This document shows positions 23,990 to 33,978 of a stretch of 63,755 bases of DNA, piece by piece. Position numbers and translations under genes: made by a program. Below the pieces are notes generated by a model. It did not search any database and was not told where the DNA came from. It saw only the letters and a program-made list of their open reading frames with translations. The stretch is from Acrasis kona. Lineage: Eukaryota; Heterolobosea; Eutetramitea; Acrasida; Acrasidae. Location: contig JAOPGA020001043.1 in assembly GCA_026419775.2 (NCBI GenBank), forward strand, positions 1-63,755, read 5' to 3'. Position 1 is the first letter of the stretch; every line of letters starts with the position of its first letter.

Positions 23990-24091
23990 CGCACTGAGCA
24001 GGGTTCGAACCTGCGCGTGTTTCCACAACAGATTTCAAGTCTGTCGCCTTCTATGGATGTAAAAAATTGAAAACCACTCGGCCATCAGTGC
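23990..24091 (-). tRNA. tRNA-Ser(UGA), copy 2, with 21-nt D-loop insertion
   Basis: The mature part is identical in sequence to copy 1 (same acceptor, anticodon TGA, variable and T arms, discriminator G at 23990). The insertion at 24051-24071 is 21 nt and differs from copy 1 by one extra T and one T/C change, while both ends (TTCAATTTTT and ATCCATAG) are kept. A CCTTTT stretch right after the gene is a Pol III terminator. Convergent with copy 1. Confidence 0.93.
24051..24071 (-). other. Putative non-canonical tRNA intron in the D-loop (copy 2)
   Basis: Same place as in copy 1. The mature regions are unchanged while the insertion has drifted, which is the pattern expected for a spliced-out segment. 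Confidence 0.65.
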
Positions 24092-24167
24092 TACAGGTTA
24101 ATTAATTTAATTTCTATATATTAATATTATTTCTTAACAGATTACTACAACTTTATATTATTTTCTC

Positions 24168-25397
24168 TCAAGCCATCAACAGCAAGACGAATATTACAAA
24201 CGCGAACAAATTATATGAAATTCCCATCTTCTGTGAACTTGAACTGCTGGTTTGGTAGATGGTAGTTAATACCAATGAATTACTATCAACATCTAGTTTG
24301 TTATCAACCGTGACACTTTGTAGCTGTACTTTGATCTGACGAAGACCTCCAACATTTACTTTTCTAATGCTGAAAGAATCTGGGTACAGTGCTTGCAGAG
24401 CGAGGTAGGCATCTCTAATGTCGATTGATTGTACACCAATCGCATTAACGTTGTATTCTATAGTTGACACGGTTCGATCGGAATCTATGAAACGTAACCT
24501 TAGTATGATCGGCTGGATCAGAACATTAACTTTCAATGTTAATTTCACACCAAGTATATTGGAGGAGTTTGTGATCACAACGTCGTTGTTAGGGAAAGAT
24601 AAGGCGGCGGTTGCATTTACTTTGGTTGAACTATACAGGACCGAAGATGTTGGTGTAGATGGGGGCGGAAGTAGAGTGACATCTCCTGATACTTCAGAAG
24701 CGAGAATACCTGGCGTGCTTACTTCGATCGGTCCGACTACGGGTGTTAGTCGGGTAGGTACGGGTGTTGGTGTTGGTGTGGGACTGGGTGTGGTTATAAG
24801 CTCTGTGTATGGGCGTCTTCCGTTTATGTTTCCTGCTGGAAGGTAGTCGCACATGACGGACGTTACGTATCTCAAATTGTCACATCTAACTTTTGCACAT
24901 CCAATCCTATCGGATGTTGCCCATACTAATTGTAGGTAAGATCCACATGAACCAGAGCATTTGTTACTAATTAAATGTTACGATTTTGTTTTTTAAGAAA
25001 CTTACGTCGCAAAGTTATATCCATTGCCTCCACTTGCCCATGAGTTTTGTGCTGCTCTGATATTTGATATAGCACCTGTTGAGTAGTATAGGTTCTCACC
25101 AGGTCTCTCACCTTTCAAATTTCTATTTGAATTAATGGCTAATGAGCTGTTGGAATTTGTGCTGTAGCAAGTAACCATGTAGTCGGACACCATGTCCGCA
25201 AGATCTTGATCCCACGTCATCTCTTTCATGTCGGCTGCAGGAGGTGATACACCCTGTCGAACCGAGTTATGACCATCAACAATAGATTGAATGTCGGCAG
25301 GGGAAAGTGTTATAATTGTTCCCTGGCAAAGTACGACATCAACAGTAAACAAACAACATATTAGTGCAAAGGTGAGCACCGTGTTCATACTTACCAC
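24168..25397 (-). CDS. CAP-domain surface protein with Thr-Pro stalk and GPI-like tail
   Basis: Exons 25397-25006 and 24966-24168 (intron 39 nt), 396 aa. Signal peptide (TVLTFALICCLFTVDVVLC). CAP motifs: IVDGHNSVR, MTWDQDLADMVSDYMVTC, GENLYY, and, after the splice, CGSYLQLVWATSDRIGCAKVRC..VMCDYLPAGN. In the HYTQ motif the usual His is replaced (CGSYLQLVW). A Thr-Pro stalk ([14 protein letters not shown]) leads to a roughly 160-residue beta-rich C-terminal domain. The end is TSSSSSQKMGISYNLFAFVIFVLLLMA: small residues then a hydrophobic tail, a probable GPI-anchor signal. Likely a cell-surface lipid-binding or recognition protein. Confidence 0.8.
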
Positions 25398-25851
25398 TAC
25401 TTTTTATTGATTCTGGAACATAGTTCTTCATGAATTGACAGTGACATTGCTTATTATGTACATTTCGTGAAATTGACCAAGATTATAATCCACTAATACA
25501 AAGTCTGGTGGGGTGCATGGTCATATTATAACAATAAAATCCCACTCTCGAAAATTCATTTTTGTGTTTATAATGGCATTTATCTCTCAGAATCAAGAAA
25601 TCCCGCAATATTCTCTTACACAACCTTTCACGGATATGCCAAAATTACGTCTCCTTATTAGACAAGAGACATCATATATCCGAAAACCTTTGGTTGTACG
25701 TTCCCCAACCTTCCAAATTCGTTTGTTCTAGCTTCCTATGCAGATTATTTTATACGCTGGGTTTTTTTCAAACTCGCTGAACGCACCAAAATACTGTCAA
25801 AATATAATCTCGCACATTTATCGAAGACATGGCAATAAATATTTATTGTCA
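25398..25851. other. Intergenic, no gene seen
   Basis: Promoter side of the CAP gene and 3' side of the glycosyltransferase gene. Nothing further recognised. Confidence 0.55.
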
Positions 25852-27456
25852 TTAACAAAAAAACTCGTATAAACCACTAGTACTGATGAGCATCAAACAC
25901 AAACCAGAGAAAAAACCAAAGAGGAGCACAACAAGATTGTGGAATGAAACCTCAAATGGTATCAATTTATATGTTGATGAAGAAGCCTTGATCTCACATG
26001 GACAAAGTCTAATTCCAGCTCCATAGCTCCCCTCACATTTCATTTCATCATAAATATTACTTGTCCAACATACATCTTGCCATTGCTTATAAACAGGACT
26101 TCTGTGTTGTTCTGGAGGATAAAAGAATTCATGCGGTGCACAGACTTTACAATCAAAATACAACTTCATCACGTCACACCTATTTATTACTGGAAACATA
26201 TAACGAGCACAGGTAGAACTGTGTCTCGAACAAGCACTGTTGCAGTCCTCGTCAGCATATCCGCTGACAATTTTAATGTCTCTTGCAGGAGCGTCGCTCA
26301 TTACATAATTCGCATCATGCTCTGGATTCCCATTAACAGACTGTATAATGGAGGATCCCATATTTACATGGTCACAAGGGGTAAACTCTTTGCCCTCACA
26401 ACCTTCAAGTTGGAATGCTTCATTCCAATCAAGAGATGAAGTGAGAGGGTCGTAGCAACCGGGGAATACCCTATCATTGCTCCTGCCATTGTGAATAGTC
26501 GAAGACACACCAATGTGCCTCATGATGTTATGCCTATACGTTACAAAAGTAGCACCTTTACCGAAATACTCTTCGGAGCGTTGGTGATGCATGGTCCAGA
26601 CTTCACTTAGCAAAGAATCAGCAGGATACATAGTATAGTTTTGTTGTACCTCTCTTGCTATAATGGGAAGATGTTGGCATCTAACAATGATACCATTCAA
26701 CCCTACGGAAGTTCGGATAACAGACCATCTTTTTGAAAAATATTCTCGGTCAACTGCATAAACAATCCGATTCAAGTGGTGGATGGCATGAGGACATAAC
26801 ACAAAATCATCCTCCATCAACATGACAAATTTATTATTATCGTTTGCAGTACAAAAATCATCATATGTGGTTAAAAGCATACCAACTACATCAAGATTTT
26901 GTTGTTTGTCGGGACTGCTCATCATCCTCCACTTGAATTTACCTTCAGATGGAGGCATCCCGATTAATGTTTTATTTAAATTATCTCTTTCGATAAATTT
27001 TATTGGAAATTTTTTACCCTTGAATGCACTTCTTTGCTCATCAAAGACGGTATGGGATGCTGTGGTTCGTGGATGGTAAACAATAACTTGACTAATCAGA
27101 GTAGAGTGAGACGTGACTACGCTCTCAAACAGGGTTACTAATGTGTCTTTTAGATAAGTTTCGCCACCGCGTGATATCGTTAAAATTGATACGCATAACA
27201 TAATGTCCTTTGATATTGATTCTAATGCTATATTCTGAGAGCTTCTATACAATTTCGGTATTGTTTGTGATGGTTCTGGTAATTGTGCTCCCCATGGAAT
27301 AATTAATTTGAACCATTCATATAATAAATAGGTGGTCAATATCATTAAAACGCACAAGCATTGGTAGAATAAATTACATGCAGGCTTCTTCATTGGCTTT
27401 TTAAATCCTCTAGAGTCGTCTGGGTCGTCATGGTAGGACACCCTCCGGTTGACCAT
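25852..27456 (-). CDS. GT54 (MGAT4)-like type II membrane glycosyltransferase
   Basis: 534 aa, single exon. Short basic cytosolic N terminus, TM anchor at about 28-48 (NLFYQCLCVLMILTTYLLYEW). The GT-A core has ILTISRGGETYLKDTLVTLFES, KFKWRMMSSPDKQQNLD, a metal-binding MLMEDDFVLC, NGIIVRCQHLPIIAREV and FVTYRHNIMRHIGVSSTIHN, each with a counterpart in order in MGAT4 (LTIGIPTVKR, RWRTKQNLD, LEDDI, LFQHVGLHSS). A Cys-rich C-terminal region with a second hydrophobic tail is extra. MGAT4 enzymes add GlcNAc to N-glycans in the Golgi; the acceptor here is unknown. Confidence 0.7.
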   Translation of the reverse strand: MVNRRVSYHDDPDDSRGFKKPMKKPACNLFYQCLCVLMILTTYLLYEWFKLIIPWGAQLPEPSQTIPKLYRSSQNIALESISKDIMLCVSILTISRGGETYLKDTLVTLFESVVTSHSTLISQVIVYHPRTTASHTVFDEQRSAFKGKKFPIKFIERDNLNKTLIGMPPSEGKFKWRMMSSPDKQQNLDVVGMLLTTYDDFCTANDNNKFVMLMEDDFVLCPHAIHHLNRIVYAVDREYFSKRWSVIRTSVGLNGIIVRCQHLPIIAREVQQNYTMYPADSLLSEVWTMHHQRSEEYFGKGATFVTYRHNIMRHIGVSSTIHNGRSNDRVFPGCYDPLTSSLDWNEAFQLEGCEGKEFTPCDHVNMGSSIIQSVNGNPEHDANYVMSDAPARDIKIVSGYADEDCNSACSRHSSTCARYMFPVINRCDVMKLYFDCKVCAPHEFFYPPEQHRSPVYKQWQDVCWTSNIYDEMKCEGSYGAGIRLCPCEIKASSSTYKLIPFEVSFHNLVVLLFGFFSGLCLMLISTSGLYEFFC

Positions 27457-27619
27457 TGTAACGTTTGTTCCCAGATTTTACCAATCCAAAATGTCACCTA
27501 TACTGGGACCAGGTGGATTTTTGACCCAAAAAACCGGTCAAGTCGGAAGTTCGGTGAATCCGGAGGTTTTAATGATCCGTGGAATGATCACAGTTGAGTG
27601 AAACGTTCATGTACGTCTG

Positions 27620-29006
27620 ATGTTAGACCTAAACGCACATCTCCTTGACAACATCAAAGTTTATGTTCGATGGCGACCACTAACAGATCCAACAACAGTC
27701 GAAATGGGGAATTGTAACTCACAAATAGGACAGTATTATTCTGTGGCAATAAAGCAACCTGGCGTGAGCAAATCGCAAAGGATGCAATCCTGGAGTAGTA
27801 CAGCATCATTTGACAAGATATTTAACCATCTGGACAATAATCTACAAGTTTACAAGGATGTAGTCGCCGAATCTATTCCAAAGATTATGAGTGGGGATAC
27901 ATGCAACTTTTTTGCTTATGGTCACACTGGTAGTGGAAAAACACACACCATTGTTGGTTACAACCATGAAGACCCGCAGCAAATAGGACTAGTACTTTCT
28001 GCTGCAAGAGACTTGTTCGGCAGGTTAAAAGAATTAAATTCTCAAAATGGACTTCCAGCAGCAACGTTAGCAATAGGGTTGCGCATGTACGAGGTTCGTA
28101 AGAAGAGTGCATATGATTTACTTAATGCGCGCGTTGAATGTTTTGTTAGGGAGGGCCCTGATGGAAAGACCCATGTTCGAGGAGAAACTGAGATATTAGA
28201 AGGAGGACGGGTGAGAGTCAGACCTATTGTAATGATTCCTTGTTGGACTTTTGATGAGTTCCGTAAGACTTTTCAGACAGGATTAAATCTAAGAGCCACT
28301 GGTACTTCTACCGTTCACGATAAAAGCTCCCGTACACATGCTATTTTTGAGTTGGAGATTGTCAACCAATCGGTTGTAAAAGCGAGAGACGCAATTATCG
28401 AACGTCAAGCTGAATTAGTACCGCATGGAAAATATGCAACGGATGTATATATTGAGGAGCACAAGAAGGGCCTCATTCAAGACTCTAACGGAGGTTATAT
28501 CCTTAATCCAAATTACACAATCAATCAAAATCTCATCGACCTAGCCGAGGCCAAAAAGCGAGAGTATGAAAAACGGGTTGAAGATGCAGAACAAGATTTG
28601 AAAACAATCTTTCATTCATGCTCACATTCGTGTCTTGGTGGGAAGTTTATATTTGTTGATTTGGCAGGCTCAGAGTATTATAACCAAGAGTCAGTATCAT
28701 CATCGACAGGTAAATAGACAGACTGTTGAGGAAAAAAATGAAGGTAGACAGATCAACTCTGACTTGTTTGCTTTAAAGGAGGTTATAAGGTCTAGATCGC
28801 TTAATCATACTAGAATACCCTTCAGGTCATCGCCTTTAACTATGATTTTAAGGGAGCACTTCTTGCGCAGTGAACAGGGATCCTCAGCTATGATACTTAC
28901 GATATTACCGGCGGCTGATCAATATGCGGCTACATTAAACACACTGAAATATGGAAGTCTTGTTGGGGGGAACAAGACTGGAGATGTTTCAAATAAACTG
29001 AAATAA
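27620..29006 (+). CDS. Kinesin motor-domain protein (divergent)
   Basis: About 461 aa, almost only motor. P-loop GHTGSGKTHT, switch I-like DKSSRTHAIF, switch II KFIFVDLAGSE, then RQTVEEKNEGRQINSDLFALKEVIRSR..RIPFRSSPLTMILREHF (alpha4-L12-alpha5 microtubule-binding region) and LNTLKYGSLV. The alpha4 region looks nearest to kinesin-13/-like (DRQTRMEGAEINKSLLALKE), but no neck or stalk is present. A 75-residue charged insertion precedes switch II. The frame needs one base skipped at AAA 28712-28714, or at the TAG after it, to pass from switch II to alpha4. A 28-nt intron is a weak alternative. Confidence 0.8.
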
Positions 29007-29166
29007 AAATTGGATTGAGGTCTTTCACCACCGTCTTGTTATATATTACCTTCGGGTGTGTACTCCTCCGTAATTGCTTTGTGATATCCTCAAGCCATTT
29101 ATTTTATTTTCCGCGAGCCAAAACATCTTCCACAAGCCAAATGTTTTCCACAGTCCGTCCGGAGTG

Positions 29167-29554
29167 TTAATGTTTATACAAGTCTGTACTGATTTCAAAA
29201 CAATGGCTTTGCGTTTCTTCTTTTGAAACAAAGATATTTTCTATTTTTCTCCTCTTATTCGGACCACTGCTTCCACTCACTGGTCTCTTATTTCCACCTC
29301 GATTCTTTTTTGGTTAAGTTGTAGCAACCGAACTTGATGGTTTGGTTGTATTGGGTGATTGTATTGCATCATCTATGAGATAGTTAAAACCATAATATGT
29401 GAGTTCAGTATTACTTGGCTGTGGAGGAAGTGGATTTTGTGCTGCATCATCAATGTGATAGTTAAAACCTTAATGTGTGAATTCAATTACTTGGCTGTGG
29501 AGGAAATGGATCAAGTGGCTGTTGTTGATTTGGTTGATTGTGTGCTTGTAGCAT
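29167..29554 (-). CDS. Small Q/P-rich protein with basic tail (tentative)
   Basis: Proposed exons 29554-29491 and 29441-29167, joined by a 49-nt GT-AG intron with a TTTTAAC branch-like site. The product of about 104 aa starts MLQAHNQPNQQQPLDP, has a PPQPSNTELTYYGFNYLIDD segment, and ends with a nuclear-signal-like NRGGNKRP..GPNKRRKIENIF. One TAA at 29316-29314 lies inside a 24-nt GT-AG segment (29328-29305, with ACTTAAC) that would have to be spliced as well. Convergent with the kinesin gene and head-to-head with the coiled-coil gene. May instead be a decaying gene. Confidence 0.35.
29365..29520. repeat. Tandem repeat, two units of ~78 bp
   Basis: Two neighbouring units start TGCATCATC (29365 and 29443) and both end in a TTACTTGGCTGTGGAGGAA(A/G)TGGA stretch. 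They are about 85% alike. The unit includes part of an exon plus the 49-nt intron of the small minus-strand gene. Confidence 0.7.
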
Positions 29555-29692
29555 CAGTTGCTGTGTCACCAATGGTTGTTTGGAAACATTCCATTCCACT
29601 GGAACGTGTGAATACTGTTGATAGACCTCTAAGCACAGATTTATACTTACAATGATAACATTTGTAACCAACAACAGTTATTGTAAATTTAT

Positions 29693-30912
29693 ATGAACCC
29701 CCACACAGAATCAATACAAACGAACACATTAACTGATGCAAGTGAGAATGAAGCGCCACTAAATTTATTCAAAAGGTCTGATATCAGAGCACAAACAGTT
29801 GGAACTCCCTATAATTTTAATGAACTCACTTCACCACAATCTGAAAGGCGCACGAAAGCACAAACGAACTTTATGGATAGATTTAATTCAATCCGACTTG
29901 CAAACAAGAACGTACAACACGAAGACAAACAATCTGAACTAGAAGTGCAAAAAAGAAAGCAGGAGCAGGAGTTTTTAGAAATGGAGAATAATTTTCGTAA
30001 ACAAGTTGAAGTCAGCACCAGCATCAATGTTCAACAAACTCATAGTCAGTTACGTCAAAACCTACTCGATACTTTCAAAAGGAAATCGTCGCCCTTTAAA
30101 AACATTGACAAGCCCAATCATGAACCAGCCAAGCAACAGCCACCGGAGAGGAAAGGAAGGAGAAATAGTTGGAGTTCACCTTCAAAACCTACTATAACAA
30201 AAATCAGCCTTAACAACTCGAATGAGGAGCCTAACTTTATCGAACAAATAAAACAGTATGATGACGTATCCGAAAATGTATCACGGAAGCTAATGTTACC
30301 TGTAAATGAATCTATCAGTAGTATTACTTCCGCGCCTGAGGAAATTGACGATTACAATGAAGTTCAATCAATCAACAACAGCCAAGTATCTGACATAGTA
30401 AATTTGAATGAAAGCGCAAAAGATGATTTTATCAACTACACAGATGGTGATGAATCAGTTATAGTTGAAATTGATGATGCTGATGACAGTATACTCTTAT
30501 CATCATCGGTTCAAGAGTACGATGATGAGAAGATCATAGTGGAGGAGGAAATACAGCCATTGCAGAACGAAAATTCGCTTGTTGATACTTTGTGGTTTGA
30601 CATGAAAACTATGCTAGAGAACACGGAGGTGAGAAGAAGAGAATCAAAGTATGGGCTCATCTCTTTATAATATTAATAAATTATAGTCCTATTGATGAAC
30701 CGAAGGTTGATCAGTTAATTGAGAGGTTAAGAAATTTAATTCTTCAGAGGGAACTTTTGATTTCACGTAGAAGGGAAACCGAAGAGATGCAAAGTATTCT
30801 GGTGAGAGAAAAACAGGATTATGACAATAAATTACTAAAAGTAAAACTCGATTATAAAGAGCACAGAGGTACAAAGTTTTATGCTGAGTTGAATAAAATA
30901 CTGGAGGAGTAG
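29693..30912 (+). CDS. Coiled-coil / acidic protein, unknown
   Basis: Exons 29693-30648 and 30687-30912 (intron 38 nt), 393 aa. N-terminal third has a charged helix (KQSELEVQKRKQEQEFLEMENNFRKQVE). The middle is basic and Ser-rich (ERKGRRNSWSSPSKP), then very acidic (YTDGDESVIVEIDDADDS). After the intron comes a long coiled coil (LIERLRNLILQRELLISRRRETEEMQSILVREKQD). No known domain. The splice site was chosen because only the donor AA|GTATGG joins in frame to the AG at 30686. Confidence 0.65.
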
Positions 30913-30983
30913 AAGAATTATTAAAACATTATTTCTAACGCTGCAAAAAATGAAATGAATGTAAACAAAATGTAATAAAAAAA

Positions 30984-31620
30984 TTAATAATTTATAAATG
31001 GAAGATTTTTGATGTACTTTTGAGAGTCTTTGGTAAGGTCTAAAATAAAGTCTGCTACATCCGCCCTTGAAATGTAAGCATTGACTGCTTGCGTGGACGT
31101 TGTTGCAATTCTATATTCTTTCGTTCTGGAACCATCTGTCAACCTTGCAGCTCTAACTATAACCCAATCTATATCATCTACTTTTGATAGTTGGTCGCTC
31201 ATGAGTTGATGATCTGTTATAACAGCATTTTTAAATGTTTTTCAAAAAGAAACTCATAAATCCCTGACCAAGTGAGAAGTTGTCTTCTGATGTTTTTACT
31301 GCAGCTGTTGTCATTACTATCAATCTCTTGATGTTGTTTTCTCTCATGGCCTTCAGCACATTATCTTTAAATGTAACCATAATGTCCTTTTGTTCAGCTC
31401 CTACTAGACCTACAACAACATCACATCCCTTTACTGTCTTTTCAACGTCTTCATACTTGTATAGATCTCCCTTTATTACTTCTATTTTGTCGGCCACCTG
31501 AGATATAGAATCTTTTGTTGGGTCACGAACTAGCGCCTTTATTTGCAAACCCTCTTCGATTGCAAAGCGAACAAAATGGAATCCTGTCCCACCTGTGGCT
31601 CCAAATACTGCGATTGTCAT
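30984..31620 (-). CDS. NAD(P)-binding atypical SDR (NmrA/BVR-B-like)
   Basis: About 211 aa starting at MTIAVFGATGGTG, a Rossmann GxxGxxG. Further signatures: ALVRDPTKD, VIKGDLYKYEDVEKTVKGCDVVVGLVG, RLIVMTTAAV and DWVIVRAARLTDGSRTKEYRI, the same order as in biliverdin-reductase-B-like/atypical SDR_a5 proteins (about 205 aa). NAD(P)H-dependent reduction of a small molecule is likely; substrate unknown. The frame has one extra base at coding TTT (31235-31233), directly before a TAA. Skipping it gives FFLKNIKNAVITDHQLM, which fits the family. A 40-nt GT-AG reading exists but removes that segment. Confidence 0.75.
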
Positions 31621-31687
31621 GATTATTCTAAATAAAACTCCGATATTTCCTTTGTAAAAATTCTTTTGTAACATAACTTGTTGAGGG

Positions 31688-33768
31688 ATGATGACGAACT
31701 ATCGTGAGCGAAGCATTGTGAATGAGTTAGAATCAATGGTCGGTGATGTCAAGTTAAAAGCTGTACGATCCGTTAAAAATAGTATTATTGGAAATCGTGT
31801 CAAGAAGTGCTTATACGTCGAGTTAGGCGTAGTTCCACTGTATGTAACAACACACTCACTGAAAATAACATTTAAAGTTTGATATCAATTCTTAATTCGG
31901 AATCAGACTCGGCGTTAATTATAAATGCCGCAGCGACTTTAGGAAGTCTGTCGAAAATGTTTCCGGAGGAGTCAACACAACATGGCGTCACAGAGGCACT
32001 CAGCAAACACATTTCAAGTAATGACAAAAAGGTAATTGAAAGCTGCTGCCGGTCGTTACGAATTATATTCGTATCAAATAATAAACAAGATGTAAAAGAT
32101 CCATTCAAGGTAAAATACAATACATGAAATTATAGCATTAAACAATCAGACTGAGTCAATCTCAGCCTTGATTAGGTTATTGTCTTCTGAACCACAACTT
32201 GCCGAACTTGCAGCATCCCTGTTGTCGGTGCAACCAACCATTGAAGCCATTGGTCCATTGACCCATCTATTGAGTTCTTCCCATGCAAAATGTCAAGAGG
32301 CTGCCTGTTCAGCACTTGCTTCAACATTTTCCAAACACCAACCAAGTAAGTGTCAACGGATCAATCCATTCACACCATTCACAACAGAAGAATTCATCGA
32401 TGATAATTTATCGACGCTGCTGCTAAACATTTTAAAGACTTGTAAAAATAACAGAATGAGGTTAGTTGCCATCAAGTGTCTAGCACACGTCAACAGGATC
32501 AAACCACTTGCAACCAACGACATTATCGTAACAGTGCTACCGGTACGTCTCATTAACATTTCCATCAACCACTCACATGCTGTCAGATTATGATCAAGTT
32601 ACTTTCGGAAGTGGACGACAACTGCTACCAAGAGGCTCCCTCAGTACTTTCAGATTTGATCCGCAACAACCCTCAGCTACAGAAGGCAGCATGTGATGCA
32701 AACGCAATTCCTAAACTAGTGCAATACTTATCGGCTGAACCAACAGTGGATGACAATATCAAAGAAAATGTTTTAATGTCATTAGCAGAAATATGTTCAT
32801 TAAGAGACGAGGGACGAAAGCTTGTCTTTGATAGCAAGCCTCCCATTCTTTCCACAATTGTTAATCTTCTTGATAGTCCTAATAGTCGCGTCCGGCATGC
32901 TGCTTGTACCTGCGCTCATTCTTTATCCAGAAGCGTCAAGAACCTCAGAACTAGTCTTGTAGATGCTGGCATTGCTAATTACTTGTTAAAATTGTTGGAC
33001 GACCACATTCAGATCCAAACCTCTGCAGCTGCTACTCTTTGTAATTTAATCATGAATTTTCACCCCATGAAGCAGTATGTATTGGAGAAGAATTGTGTTA
33101 AAAAGTTGGTTGAGTTTTGTGTGAATGGCATGAATGATGTATTGCGTCTGAATTCCATAACTGCTATAAAAAATTTGTCCTTCCGTTGTGGTGTTGGTGT
33201 GAAAAGTGCAATCATGTCCGAGTTGGGGCGGGATCAATTGTTTAAACTTTTACAAGATCATGACCATGAAATCCAACGTCATACGATGAATCTGATTAGA
33301 AATTTATTATTGGGCGACATGCCAGAACGTTTTCTTGAAAATTTATTGTCAGATAATACCTTGTTAGATATTGTTACAAATAAAATGTGTGCATCACCCG
33401 ATCACGTCTCTCCTGGAATGTTGGTCCAATGTGCCTTTGTGCTAAGTAATATAGCTGCTGTTGGAACGGAACAAGACCGGAAGAAGGTTTTGGCACAATC
33501 CGTCTTGTCTCCAGTGTTGTCAGCAATGACACATCAAGATAAGGATGTCAGGATAGCCATCTTGTGGTTGATTATTAATTTGGCATGGGATGTAGAGGAA
33601 GAAGAAGGAGGAAGAGAGTCCTGGGAGGCAAGAGTCAAAATCTTGAAGGACAATGGTTGTAGAGATAAGCTGACTCATTTAGTTAATAATGATGCCGATA
33701 TGGATGTTAGAGAAAGAGCAAAACAGGCACTGGAACATTTAGACAATGGTGCATCTCATCCTTTATAA
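31688..33768 (+). CDS. ARMC8: ARMC8/GID5, CTLH ubiquitin-ligase subunit
   Basis: Exons 31688-31839, 31878-32109, 32150-32542, 32587-33768; introns 38, 40 and 44 nt; 652 aa (human 673). Armadillo repeats throughout. Diagnostic matches to ARMC8: KAVRSVKNSIIGN at the start, IESCCRSLRIIFVS, LVAIKCLAHVNRI, SRVRHAACTCAHSLSRSVKNLRTSL, AAATLCNLIMNFHPMKQYVLE, DQLFKLLQDHDHEIQRHTMNLIRNLL and AILWLIINLAWDVEEEEGGRESWEARVKILKDNG. ARMC8 is the scaffold of the CTLH/GID E3 ligase and binds substrate receptors. No frame breaks. Confidence 0.92.
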
Positions 33769-33978
33769 ATAATGTTGATATTATAATTTTCATTTTCGTT
33801 CTGAATCTTCTCAAAATTTCATGCTTTCCATTTTTCTCGCAATAATGTTTTGATGCTTTCCTCTAATGTAGAAGCGATCTGTTCAATTCTTCTAAAGGCA
33901 CACGGAGTAAATAATCTGTTGTAATGAATCAACCGAATTACTTTTCATTCAAGTTTGTGCAGGAAAAAAACTTCAATC

